From Hyphomicrobiales bacterium (GTDB lineage: Bacteria; Pseudomonadota; Alphaproteobacteria; Rhizobiales; Hyphomicrobiaceae), in contig JAFKKW010000211.1 in NCBI GenBank assembly GCA_017304275.1, positions 1 to 16,128 of the forward strand: a DNA stretch of 16,128 bases. Reading direction: 5' to 3'. The notes below the pieces were generated by a model. It was not told the origin of the DNA. It was given only the letters and a program-made list of their open reading frames with translations, and made no database searches. This document shows positions 7,057 through 15,042 of this stretch, in pieces. How positions within the stretch are numbered: the stretch's first letter is position 1; each line of letters begins with the position of its first letter. The translations under genes were made by a program, and so were the position numbers.

Positions 7057-7956
7057 ATGCCCACGATAGCAAACTCTCCCAGAGTTTCGATTGGTCTGGC
7101 CGTTCGCAACGGCCTCGGCACCGTCGAACGGTGCATTGAATCGATCCTCGCTCAGGATCTGAAGGATCTTGAGCTTGTTGTCTGCGACAACGTCTCGGAT
7201 GATAAAACTTGGGAAAGCCTTGAGAGATACGCCAAGGCCGATGCGCGGATCAGGATCAGCCAAAACGAGGTCAATATCGGCTCGCATGAGAACATGGCCC
7301 GTGTTCTCAGGCTGTCACGCGGCGAGCTTTTTCGCTGGATTAGCGCTGACGACTGGTTGGAGCCGCAGTGTCTCTCGAAGTGCGTGGCTGCGCTCGATAG
7401 TCAGCCCCAGGCGATAGGAGTTACGACAGGTTTTACGATTCACAATTTGCGCGGAGCGACTCGGTATGAAGACTATGCCGGCGCGTTTCCCAGCGGATCT
7501 GATCCGGCCGAGCGTTTTTCCCGCATGTTGTGGTTCTTTCACGCTGGCGATGCAAAGTACGATCCCGTTTATGGGATGTATCGTCGAGAGACGCTCTTGC
7601 AATGCCGTCCGCTACGTCCATCGGAGCGAACCGATTGGTTGCTGAGTACCGAGCTGGCCCTCCGGGGACCGATCCTGCATATTCCGGAACGGCTTGCCCA
7701 TCGTACCAGTGAACATAAACGCGGCGTTGATCGTGTTGCCTTCAGGCGCAGGCTCGATCCGGTACGCGGGGAGCGGATACGGACCTCGGCAACGCGCCTC
7801 TACAGGCAGATGCAGGCTCTTGCTGTATCCGCCGATCTCGCAGACGAAGAGATGCGTCGCTGCAATCAGGCGCTCCGGCGCTTCTGGACAAAGGAAGCGA
7901 TCCGGACGTTTCGGCTAAGACTCGCTGACGCCCGGTCCCGGCTGACCCGACGGTGA
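7057..7956 (+). CDS. Family 2 glycosyltransferase
   Basis: This cytosolic GT-A fold enzyme should transfer a sugar from a nucleotide donor to a growing lipid-linked polysaccharide unit. The 299-residue protein opens with a typical GT2 strand and loop (VSIGLAVRNGLGTVERCIES, 10-29), followed by the nucleotide-binding VVCDNVSDD (41-49) and the metal-binding SADDW (96-100), which corresponds to the DXD site. The C-terminal part (about 230-299) is Arg-rich and has no membrane helix, so it is a transferase rather than a processive synthase. Donor and acceptor cannot be read from the sequence. No convincing ribosome-binding site precedes the ATG, but the GT2 domain begins about 9 residues in. Its last 42 bp overlap the end of the convergent minus-strand gene. 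Confidence 0.88.
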   Translation: MPTIANSPRVSIGLAVRNGLGTVERCIESILAQDLKDLELVVCDNVSDDKTWESLERYAKADARIRISQNEVNIGSHENMARVLRLSRGELFRWISADDWLEPQCLSKCVAALDSQPQAIGVTTGFTIHNLRGATRYEDYAGAFPSGSDPAERFSRMLWFFHAGDAKYDPVYGMYRRETLLQCRPLRPSERTDWLLSTELALRGPILHIPERLAHRTSEHKRGVDRVAFRRRLDPVRGERIRTSATRLYRQMQALAVSADLADEEMRRCNQALRRFWTKEAIRTFRLRLADARSRLTRR

Positions 7957-8943
7957 GATCGGCTCGGACGAGGGGGCCACAAGGCGGAGCCATGACTCGC
8001 GATGATAAGCGTAGATTTGGCGAGGGCAGAACCAACAACTGATGCTGTTCTCTCCTGAGCACACCCCGCCTTCCAGAATAATGCAGTCGCGATTGATTTT
8101 GAGCAGACGGCCGGTCTTATCGTCCACCAGCCGCTCAACCCTGTCTTTGACACGAAACTGCTTGCCGCAAAACGAGACCATTTCCCGATCGAACGAAAGG
8201 CCACGGCTCAATCCATCTTCATCGAGCGTCTCCGCGATTTCGCTTGGCGATCGAACCTCGACGAGATCGCCCGGTTTGAGCCCAAGCGGGGGGCGATCCA
8301 AGGGAGTGGCGGATCCCCGTATCGGGAGATTGTTGACGAGACCAAGCCGGCTCGCGATTTGCACCACGACGGCGTGGGCCAAGACGCGCAAGAATTTGAA
8401 TGCGTCATAATTGCCGTTCGTCAACTCGCGCCAATACTGGCGGAGATCGAAGCCGCTCAGTCTTTCGGTAGCTTTGACGGCCTCTGTAGCCTGGCAACGC
8501 CATACTTCAGTCGGAACACCGGAGAACTCGCGCGTGGTTCGGGCGCCGGTTTCTGCAAGGCGCTCAAGTTCGGCGACACCATCTCCCTCTGCCGCGGGTT
8601 GCGGTTCGGCGTCGTTCGTAACAAGGCGCAGCCAAGCATCCTTCCAGTATAGCTTACACCCTCCCTGACATCCGGCATGGCCGGAACCGTCACATCGCAG
8701 GTCTTCGAGATACACGGTGGAGTACATGCGACGGCTGCCCGTGTTGGCGATGGTGTCGCAAATTTTGTCCACGCGACGTGAGACGGTGAAGCGCTTTCCA
8801 ACGTATTGGGCCATTTCGGGCATGAATGGCAGGCAGTCGACAGAGGCTTGATCGTCGAGGGTTGCCAAAATCTCGGCAGCCGATTTGACAACGACAACAT
8901 CGCCCGGACGAAGCGGGCGCATGTTGCTGGGTGAGCTACTCAA
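7915..8943 (-). CDS. Uncharacterised protein with two copies of a cysteine-bearing domain
   Basis: I do not know a function. The 342 residues contain two related domains. Copy 1 (about 11-108) begins LRPGDVVVVKSAAEILATLD and ends KDAWLRLV; copy 2 (about 221-322) begins LKPGDLVEVRSPSEIAETLD and ends RESWLRLV. Each contains an MXXXXGKXF block and a cysteine cluster: C84-x7-C92-x3-C96 in copy 1, C295-x7-C303-x2-C306 in copy 2. Further cysteines lie at 37, 62, 150, 259 and 287. The opening PGDXVXVXS strand suggests a small barrel-like fold, and the clusters suggest metal binding; both are inferences. The middle segment has RCQATEAVKAT and DLRQYWRELTNGNYDAF. No signal peptide or membrane helix is seen, so it is probably cytosolic. 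I recall similar unnamed proteins near polysaccharide genes. It lies 127 bp downstream of the BY-kinase gene on the same strand. Confidence 0.85.
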   Translation of the reverse strand: MSSSPSNMRPLRPGDVVVVKSAAEILATLDDQASVDCLPFMPEMAQYVGKRFTVSRRVDKICDTIANTGSRRMYSTVYLEDLRCDGSGHAGCQGGCKLYWKDAWLRLVTNDAEPQPAAEGDGVAELERLAETGARTTREFSGVPTEVWRCQATEAVKATERLSGFDLRQYWRELTNGNYDAFKFLRVLAHAVVVQIASRLGLVNNLPIRGSATPLDRPPLGLKPGDLVEVRSPSEIAETLDEDGLSRGLSFDREMVSFCGKQFRVKDRVERLVDDKTGRLLKINRDCIILEGGVCSGENSISCWFCPRQIYAYHRESWLRLVAPSSEPISPSGQPGPGVSES

Positions 8944-8948
8944 GCTGG

Positions 8949-8955
8949 CCTCCTC
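8949..8955 (-). promoter_or_regulatory. Strong ribosome-binding site that fixes a TTG start
   Basis: On the minus strand GAGGAGG stands 5 bases before TTG at 8943-8941. The first in-frame ATG (8922) would be 26 bases from it, too far. The TTG codon is therefore the likely start of the duplicated cysteine-domain protein, adding seven residues. Confidence 0.65.
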
Positions 8956-8968
8956 GACCTCTGCAGAT

Positions 8969-8985
8969 CATTTCTCTGCGAAATG
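8969..8985 (-). promoter_or_regulatory. Small stem-loop in the wzc-type to cysteine-protein gap
   Basis: CATTTC (8969-8974) pairs with GAAATG (8980-8985) around a 5-base loop. On the minus strand the hairpin ends about 14 bases before the GAGGAGG ribosome-binding site of the downstream gene. It may affect access of ribosomes to that site; it lacks a U-run, so it is not a terminator. Confidence 0.3.
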
Positions 8986-9070
8986 TCCTGGACGTAGCCG
9001 ACTCCATGTAATGGCCCGTATGCGCCCTGAGTTGCGAAGCTCGCAGCAGTCGCCGCTTCGAGCGCAACCG

Positions 9071-11320
9071 TCAGGCGGGGCGATCATCTCCATACGGGAT
9101 ATAGTATTTTTCTGCATAGTAATCGTTGCGGTAGCTTTCGTATCGGCCGAGCCGTTTGAAATCTACCTTGTTGAGCACGACGCCGAGCAGGTTTTCGCGA
9201 ACCACGGAAGCCTTCTTCAGCGCAAACTCAGCAACGGCAATTTTCGTACGCGCCCACTCCACCGTGAAAACGTACGCATCGACGAGCCCGGCAGTGGACC
9301 TCACGTCGACAATCGGCGCAATCGGCGAAAGATCTACTACCACCCAATTATATGACTTTCTTAGTTCGTCGAAAAGCCCGCGTAAGTCGGCCGAGCCCAA
9401 GATGTCGCTCGAATTAGCCATGCGAGGTTCTGTTGCGCCGGGAAGGAAGGTAAGGTTAGTTTCCGGGTCGGTCCACAAAACCTCTTCCAGGGTCTTCTTG
9501 CCCCCAAGAACGTCCACGAGCCCGAATTCGGCATCAGGGGCAAGCATGCGGGTCAGGACTGGGTTTCGCAGATCGCAGTCGACCAGGATCAATCGGACCC
9601 CGCTTTGAGCGGCGAGAAGTGCGAAAGCCATCCCGAGCATGGACTTGCCCTCGCCCGGAACCGACGATGTGAAACCGAGGGCCTTGACGGAGTGCTCACT
9701 CATGTCGGCGGCGGACTTGATCGAGCGCAAGGACTCGGCAAATCGGGACAGCGGTCGGTCGACGGCCTGCCAGGCGACGCTGTCGGTCCTCTGCACGATC
9801 CTCGGCCCGCTCCGTGGCGCCGCGTCCTTGGCCCGCTTGTCGGGCCTGAGCAGAGGAACAAGAGCAAGACAGGGAGCTTGCAGCGTCGTTTCGGCTTGGT
9901 CGGCGGTTCGAAAAACCCGGTCGAGGGACATTCTCGCCATGCCTAGGGCAAAGCCCAGCAAAATGCCGCCGACCGTGGAGGCAAGCAGAATGACGCCCGT
10001 CTTCGGGCCGCTCTTCTCGAGCGGCACGCCGGCTCGCGTGATCAGGCGGGCGTCCGTGCCCGGAAACGACTGTTGAGCGTCGATCTCCGTGTTCCGCTCC
10101 AGGGCGGATTTGTAGAGACTGCGGTAGGTCTCCGCCGAACTCTCGAGACGACGCAACTCGATCTCGGCCTGATTGGTTTCTTGAGATCGCGACACGGCCG
10201 ATGCAATTGCTTTCTCGACCTCCATCTGTCGTTGTTTCGCGATTTCGTAATCGCTCTTGTACGTTTCGGCGATGCGCTTGAGCTCATCGCCGATTGACGT
10301 ACGGAGCTCTTGGATCTGACGTTTGAGGTTCACGACCGCTAGATGATCTTTTCCAAAACGGCGCGACCAGTCAGCCTCGCGATTGACGAACTCGAGATAT
10401 TGAGTGCGGAGCTTTACGATGATCGGATTGTTCAATGTTTCCGAAACGGCTCCGCCAATATCCTGGTCGGACGAGGGGCCGGTACGGATGATCTCCTCGA
10501 TGCGATCGAGGCGCGCCTTGGTCTCTGCTGTCTTTTCTCGCGCCATGACCAGCTGCGTGTTGAGCGCAGTTAGCTGTTGCTCGGTGATGAGCATTCCCCC
10601 GCTGGCGACGATGTTGTTTTTCGTCTTGAACTGAACGACGGCTTCGTCGGCAGCCGCGCTTTGCGCACCAAGCTCCTGAATCGTTCCTTGCAGCCACGAG
10701 GTTGCTTGGCCAGCGGCTTGGTAGCGAGTTTTCAGCTGATCTTCGATGTAGCTCTCAGCAAACGCGTTCGCGATCTCTGCAGCGCGCTGAGGCGTGAGCG
10801 ACCGGAACTCGATCTCGAGGACGTTGCCGCCGACGCGGTAGATATTGAGGCGCGCGCCGAGAACGGCCAATGCGGTTTGCGTGGGATCCGCTTTGGCAGG
10901 CGCGGCGACAGGGAGTCCCGCCGTCGAGCGCAACCAGTCGACCCATCGAGACGACAAGCTGCGAGGATCAAACTCGGGGTCGTCCGTCAGGTTCAGCTTC
11001 TTTATTACAGCGAGCCCGACGGCTTCGGACTTAATGAGCTGAATCTGGCTTTCAGCCTCCATAGCGTCCAGCGGGGCGTCGCGAACGAGGTTACCTAGCC
11101 GTGTTTTTCCGGGGTCTAGGAGGATCGTCGCGCGGGATGTGTAGGTCGGGGGCGTGAGGTAAACATAGAAAGCGCCGGCGATAAGGGCCAAAAGAGCGAC
11201 GGTAAGGATAGTTAGAAACTGCTGGCGGATAATGTCGAAGAAAAAGGAGACCAAATCTTCGGATTGAGGCACGGGTGCCACGCCGTATTCCGCATCCTCG
11301 TGCCTGTTTTGTTGGATCAT
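9071..11320 (-). CDS. Polysaccharide co-polymerase with BY-kinase domain (Wzc/ExoP type)
   Basis: This inner-membrane protein controls chain length and export of Wzy-dependent polysaccharides through cycles of tyrosine autophosphorylation. The 749 residues show a first membrane helix (about 37-56), a Wzz-like periplasmic domain with long coiled-coil stretches (about 180-410), a second helix (about 441-461), and a cytosolic BY-kinase domain. That domain has Walker A SSVPGEGKS (552-560), Walker A' LILVDCDLRNP (577-587) and Walker B WVVVDLSP (659-666). A C-terminal tyrosine cluster (Tyr727, 730, 734, 735, 739, 740, 743) is the expected phosphorylation site. The ATG is only weakly preceded by purines, but the N-terminus is standard for the family. 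No cognate phosphatase or outer-membrane exporter is visible in the window. Confidence 0.93.
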   Translation of the reverse strand: MIQQNRHEDAEYGVAPVPQSEDLVSFFFDIIRQQFLTILTVALLALIAGAFYVYLTPPTYTSRATILLDPGKTRLGNLVRDAPLDAMEAESQIQLIKSEAVGLAVIKKLNLTDDPEFDPRSLSSRWVDWLRSTAGLPVAAPAKADPTQTALAVLGARLNIYRVGGNVLEIEFRSLTPQRAAEIANAFAESYIEDQLKTRYQAAGQATSWLQGTIQELGAQSAAADEAVVQFKTKNNIVASGGMLITEQQLTALNTQLVMAREKTAETKARLDRIEEIIRTGPSSDQDIGGAVSETLNNPIIVKLRTQYLEFVNREADWSRRFGKDHLAVVNLKRQIQELRTSIGDELKRIAETYKSDYEIAKQRQMEVEKAIASAVSRSQETNQAEIELRRLESSAETYRSLYKSALERNTEIDAQQSFPGTDARLITRAGVPLEKSGPKTGVILLASTVGGILLGFALGMARMSLDRVFRTADQAETTLQAPCLALVPLLRPDKRAKDAAPRSGPRIVQRTDSVAWQAVDRPLSRFAESLRSIKSAADMSEHSVKALGFTSSVPGEGKSMLGMAFALLAAQSGVRLILVDCDLRNPVLTRMLAPDAEFGLVDVLGGKKTLEEVLWTDPETNLTFLPGATEPRMANSSDILGSADLRGLFDELRKSYNWVVVDLSPIAPIVDVRSTAGLVDAYVFTVEWARTKIAVAEFALKKASVVRENLLGVVLNKVDFKRLGRYESYRNDYYAEKYYIPYGDDRPA

Positions 11321-11552
11321 GCCGTTAAACGCGAGGTCCGAGTGCGAGGGGCGAGCCGACTATTAGTGTGCGTATGCGCTGGAAGTAGCACCTGCATATC
11401 GCAATGCGAAGGCACCGATCAAGCCCGGGATGAAGCCGCTTCGAAGTGTGCCTAACAAGCGCTCGGTGGAGCCTGCAACTCGAGAGAGTCAGCCGAGAAT
11501 TCTCTACGTCGGGATCATACTCAGGGAGCGCGTCGATATCGAGGCGCATCGC

Positions 11553-11581
11553 GAGGCAGCGGAATGCTTTCCGCAAGCCTC
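11553..11581 (-). promoter_or_regulatory. Stem-loop after the 40-aa reading frame, upstream of the co-polymerase gene
   Basis: On the minus strand GAGGC-TT-GCGGAA-AGCA-TTCCGC-T-GCCTC forms an 11-bp stem with a small asymmetric internal loop and a 4-base loop. It begins 4 bases after the TAA of the small reading frame and lies about 230 bp before the ATG of the co-polymerase. No U-tract follows, so it may be a factor-dependent end, a processing or stability element, or part of a leader that regulates the kinase gene. Confidence 0.5.
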
Positions 11582-11585
11582 AAGC

Positions 11586-11708
11586 TTACGTGTTGCCCCG
11601 CTTGTCGATGAGAAAATCGTTATCCCTTGCGCGCCGGTACCAAAATGTCGGATAGAGCCGCCAGTCTGCCGGGCGGAAGTGCCTTGCCCACTGCGCCGGG
11701 GTTTGCAT
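11586..11708 (-). CDS. Candidate 40-residue small protein
   Basis: This frame encodes a 40-residue, basic and aromatic-rich peptide. Its centre reads FRPADWRLYPTFWYRRARD and it ends IDKRGNT. Thirty of 40 sense codons end in G or C, the codon habit of real genes here. TAAGG lies 4 bases before the ATG, and its TAA is an in-frame stop, so the ATG is the only sensible start. The density of Trp and Tyr (three Trp and two Tyr) is unusual for chance sequence in G+C-rich DNA. There is no signal peptide or membrane helix. It lies alone between the divergent co-polymerase and flippase genes and ends just before a strong stem-loop. It could be a true small protein of the export locus, a leader peptide for the kinase gene, or a chance frame. 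Confidence 0.45.
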   Translation of the reverse strand: MQTPAQWARHFRPADWRLYPTFWYRRARDNDFLIDKRGNT

Positions 11709-11990
11709 GCTGCCTTACAAGTGCAATAGTCTGCGAAAGCCATGAGCCCGCTCAAGCTTTACGAATATTAGTCGTACCGTGGCTGCCTTGATCCCCCGCC
11801 TGTCAGGATCGTGGATCCGCGTATTTTTTGGTTCCGGGAGGGAGTGGCTTTGTCGATGGCATTCAGAGGGCGATCATGGGCTGGGCAACACGTTGAAGTT
11901 GACCGCCGAGCATTCATTGAAACCAACGCATGGTCGCGGCGACATCCGCAGATTCGTGATATCGCATTCGGTCACCTGGAATAGAGCGGA

Positions 11991-13532
11991 ATGTCGGAAA
12001 CAACGATAGCTGCCGGCCGCGACAGTGGTACCGGATCGGCCGGAGCTGATTCTATAATGGAAGGTAAGTCCGTTTCTTCAGGACCGGCATTTCGCGAGAA
12101 TGTTGCCAGTGGAGTTCGATGGGGCTTCATCACAGCACTGGTCACTCAGTTTGGAAGGTTCGCATTTATCGTGGTGCTCATGCGTTTGCTTGGGCCCCAG
12201 AACTACGGAATTATAAGCCAAGCAGCGATCTTTATCGCCATTGCCCAACTCTTCGTTCACTTCGGAATGGCCGCAAGCATTATTCAAAGCCCGTCGCTCA
12301 GTGAAAAAGAAGCGGGCACCGCGTTCTGGATGAACATCGGATTGGCTCTCGCGATCACCGTCACGCTGATATTCTGCGCCCCGCTGATCGCCAGCCTTTT
12401 CGACACCGAGGAATTGACCTCTGTCATCAGACTGCTCACGATTTCGATCATCATCAAGTCGATCACGATCGTGCCCATTGCCCTTCTTACGCGTAAGTTG
12501 CAGTTTCGTGCGCTTAGCATCACCGAAATACTGAGCACACTGATATCCGGCACGCTCGGCGTGGCCGCTGCATTGTGGGGTGCGGGGTATTGGGCATTGG
12601 TCGTGCAGGCGATATGCCTCGAAGTTTGTACTCTAATCATTATCTTTATGATTAGCGGTTTTCCGGAGCTCGGATGGTCGAGTTCCACTGCCCGCCGGCT
12701 GTGGTCGTTCAGTTCGCGGCTGATGGGCGCCGACCTGGTCAACTACGCATCGAGCAACAGCGACAAATTTCTGATCGGTTGGTTCCTCGGACCTATTGCG
12801 CTCGGTCTTTACTCGTTGGCCTTCCGGGTGCTTCAGTTCGTGCTTCAGATCTGCGGCCAGATCGGTGGAGTCATTCTGCCGACGTTCTGCCGCCTGCAGG
12901 AGGATCGCGAGCGCTTAGCCCGCGTATTCCTTGAAGTCACGGAGAGCGTCGCGATTGCCATCTGCCCGCTCATGGTGCTGATCGTTATGTGTGCGCCGAT
13001 TGGCGTACCGGCGGTATTCGGCGAGGCATGGGTAGGTGCTACCGTTCCCTTCCAGCTTCTGGCCGCGATGACGGTTCCCTACGTGTTGGTTGCATTCATG
13101 GGGCCGTTGACGGTCGCGGTCGGACGGCCGGACCTCGAATTTCTCTGGGGCGTCGCCACTGCGGTGATGTCGCTGGTCGCCTTTGCGATAGGGCTTCTGT
13201 GGGGAATTGTCGGTGTGGCGGCATCCTATTTGATTATCGCGAGCATCCAGCTCCCAATTCGCCTGCTCATCATAGAGAGGCTCATTCCGATTAGGGCCCG
13301 CGACTATGTTCAAGCCCTGCTTCCGTCCGCGACGTGTTCGTCGGTGCTTGCGATCGCATGGCTGATTGCCGAAGTTTTGCTGGAGGGGACATTGAGCGGC
13401 TTGGTTCAGCTCATTGTCGCGTCTGCTTTCGGTGCCGCCGCCTATGCGATCGCCTTGTGGATCGCGTGGCCTGATGTGCTCAATCGGCAGTTGAACTTTT
13501 TCCAGCTGGTCCTTCGTCGAAAGCAAGCATGA
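11991..13532 (+). CDS. Wzx-type polysaccharide flippase
   Basis: This inner-membrane protein should move lipid-linked repeat units from the cytosolic to the periplasmic face. The 513-residue protein is strongly hydrophobic with about 12-14 predicted helices from residue 40 onward. It begins with the characteristic VASGVRWGFITALVTQFGRF (39-58), followed by RLLGPQNYGIISQAAIFI. It also has the conserved GADLVNYASSNSDKFLIG and LGPIALGLYSLAFR segments, which match the MOP-exporter subfamily of lipopolysaccharide/exopolysaccharide flippases (WzxC-like). The ATG at 11991 has only GAGCGGA upstream; an ATG at 12057 is an alternative start that would remove 22 polar residues. It is divergent from the co-polymerase gene and convergent with the deacetylase gene. 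A matching Wzy polymerase is not in the window. Confidence 0.9.
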   Translation: MSETTIAAGRDSGTGSAGADSIMEGKSVSSGPAFRENVASGVRWGFITALVTQFGRFAFIVVLMRLLGPQNYGIISQAAIFIAIAQLFVHFGMAASIIQSPSLSEKEAGTAFWMNIGLALAITVTLIFCAPLIASLFDTEELTSVIRLLTISIIIKSITIVPIALLTRKLQFRALSITEILSTLISGTLGVAAALWGAGYWALVVQAICLEVCTLIIIFMISGFPELGWSSSTARRLWSFSSRLMGADLVNYASSNSDKFLIGWFLGPIALGLYSLAFRVLQFVLQICGQIGGVILPTFCRLQEDRERLARVFLEVTESVAIAICPLMVLIVMCAPIGVPAVFGEAWVGATVPFQLLAAMTVPYVLVAFMGPLTVAVGRPDLEFLWGVATAVMSLVAFAIGLLWGIVGVAASYLIIASIQLPIRLLIIERLIPIRARDYVQALLPSATCSSVLAIAWLIAEVLLEGTLSGLVQLIVASAFGAAAYAIALWIAWPDVLNRQLNFFQLVLRRKQA

Positions 13533-13579
13533 CGACCGTCCAATGTGGGCTGGGCATCTCTCTCGCCACCCAGGCAGAT

Positions 13580-13597
13580 CACGCCGCGATCGGCGTG
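13580..13597. terminator. Hairpin between convergent flippase and deacetylase genes
   Basis: CACGCCG (13580-13586) pairs perfectly with CGGCGTG (13591-13597) around CGAT, and an outer CTCGCC/GGCGAG pairing (13562-13567 with 13611-13616) encloses it. It lies in the 118-bp gap between the two convergent stop codons, so it may end transcription in both directions. Neither strand has a T-run after it, which keeps confidence low. Confidence 0.35.
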
Positions 13598-13650
13598 GAG
13601 TATCGGCAGAGGCGAGGCAGGTGCGCTGCGGCGCTGCGAGCGCCCGTGTG

Positions 13651-14304
13651 TCACGCAGCCACGATCTTGCGGGCGAAGAAGGCCTCTGCATAGCGCTCCG
13701 GCGCTCGGCACTCCATGCCGCGTAGCCGCGCCAGTCCGCGAAACGTGTCGCGATCGAACCAGTCTTTGGACCGCTGGGTTGCGAAGTGAGTCATGAGCAG
13801 ATCGATCTTGCGCTCGAGGGCCGTGTTCGTGAGCGGCACGTAGAGATTGGGCTGCCCCAGATCACCGTCCCACTTCGGAATTTCGTATTCGAGCACCAAG
13901 TGATCGCGAAACGTGTTCCAGGTGTGCCGGCAGACCTCGCGATGATCCTGGTGAGCGTCGTTGCTGCGATGGGTCAGAATGAGATCGGGCTGAAACCGGG
14001 ATTTCACCGCTTCGAACCATTCCTTTATTTTCTCGCCTTCCACCGGGAAGAAGCCGTCCCGGAAATGCAAGGTCTCGACCTCGGCCTGTGCCGCGCCTGC
14101 GAGGAACGAGTGCGCCGATGACCGAGCTTCGCCCTCTCTGTCGCCGTTCGCGCTGAGCACGCACCAGAGAATGTTGAGCTCTGCGCCCGAGGTGATCCAC
14201 TGCAGCAGGCTCGCGCCCGCGCCGATCTCGATGTCGTCGGAATGCGCGCCGAGGCACAGGATCGAGAAGCGACGCCCGTCGGTCGGCAGCTTGAGCGGTA
14301 TCAT
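13651..14304 (-). CDS. PIG-L/LmbE family deacetylase
   Basis: Members remove acetyl groups from N-acetylglucosamine-type sugars using a zinc ion. The 217 residues show the metal and catalytic motif GAHSDDIEIG (19-28; His21, Asp23, Asp24, a variant of AHPDD with Ser for Pro) and the second metal motif HRSNDAHQDH (112-121), with His118 and His121 as probable ligands. It is cytosolic, with no signal peptide. It begins within the stop codon of the upstream cytidylyltransferase-like gene (4-bp ATGA overlap), so the two are probably translationally coupled. In such sugar cassettes the enzyme would free an amino group on a nucleotide sugar or act on a related acylated sugar; the substrate is inferred from context only. 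Confidence 0.88.
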   Translation of the reverse strand: MIPLKLPTDGRRFSILCLGAHSDDIEIGAGASLLQWITSGAELNILWCVLSANGDREGEARSSAHSFLAGAAQAEVETLHFRDGFFPVEGEKIKEWFEAVKSRFQPDLILTHRSNDAHQDHREVCRHTWNTFRDHLVLEYEIPKWDGDLGQPNLYVPLTNTALERKIDLLMTHFATQRSKDWFDRDTFRGLARLRGMECRAPERYAEAFFARKIVAA

Positions 14305-15042
14305 GTCGGTGCGTGCCCGGTCCCGTTCGGCGAGACACGCCAGGGCATGTCGCCCTTCTCAACCATGTCCTCGAGCACACGCCGGTCCTGCATGGTGTCC
14401 ATGGCCCGCCAGAAGCCTTCATGTTTGTAGGCAAGCAGCAGCTCGTCCTTGATCAGGCGATTGAAGGGCTCCAGCACCAGCTCCTCGCCGTCCTTCATGT
14501 AGTCGAAGATCTTCCTGCTGAAGACGAAGTAGCCACCGTTGATCCAGATATCGGATTCGAGGTTCGATCGGATCCTCTGCACCGTGCCGCCCTGATCGAA
14601 CTCGGCGAGATGGAAATTGAACGGCGGACGAATGGCGACGAAGCAGCCCACCTTGCCGCTTTTCTTCGAGGAAGTACTCCTCATCCTCGACGAGATGCTT
14701 CACGGCCATCAGACGCTGGCCGATATTGCGCCACACGCCCGTATCCACCATCGTGATCCGCCAGTCCGGCGGACTTTCCCCGAGAAGTTCGACCGTCTTG
14801 CCGAAATTCGAGATGACGCAGTCGCTGAAAGCCGACGGCTGGACGTTGAGGAAGTAGTCCTTGATGACGTTCGCCTTGTAGCCGAGGCACAGAATGAAAT
14901 CGCGGTGCCCGTAGCGGCTGTAGTACTGCATGAGATGCAGCAGGATCGGCTGGTTTCCGACCGGGATCATCGGCTTCGGCACGCTGTCGGAGTAGTCGCG
15001 GATGCGTGTTCCGAGCCCGCCGCAGAAAAGAACGACTTTCAC
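14301..15042 (-). pseudogene. rfbF: Glucose-1-phosphate cytidylyltransferase-like gene, frameshifted with core deletion
   Basis: An intact copy would join CTP to glucose 1-phosphate, giving CDP-glucose for deoxy- or branched-sugar synthesis. The 5' part (15042 to about 14675) gives MKVVLFCGGLGTRIRDYSDS and PKPM (22-25), the nucleotide-binding signature of the family. At about 14670-14675 the frame shifts by one, and the 3' part resumes at KSGKVGCFVAIRPPFNFH and runs with good family sequence (INGGYFVFS, LEPFNRLI, GFWRAMDT) to a stop at 14301. Between DEEYFL and KSGKVG about 20 residues are missing, including the conserved Y(G/A/S)DG metal-binding segment. The lost length must be 2 modulo 3. 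Unless this is a sequencing or assembly error, neither part can be active. The gene overlaps both neighbours by 4 bp, consistent with an intact ancestor in an operon. Confidence 0.8.

Noticed and set aside
11325..11576. 83-residue frame on the minus strand ending just before the co-polymerase ATG
   Set aside because: No ribosome-binding site, mixed codon endings, and the first part runs through the stem-loop; it has no recognisable protein pattern.
14301..14684. Independent small gene starting at 14684
   Set aside because: The translation is the C-terminal half of the cytidylyltransferase family after only a few junk residues, so it is part of the broken gene.
14660..14700. Programmed ribosomal frameshift in the cytidylyltransferase-like gene
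   Set aside because: A frameshift alone would not restore the roughly 20 missing core residues, so a deletion or artefact fits better.
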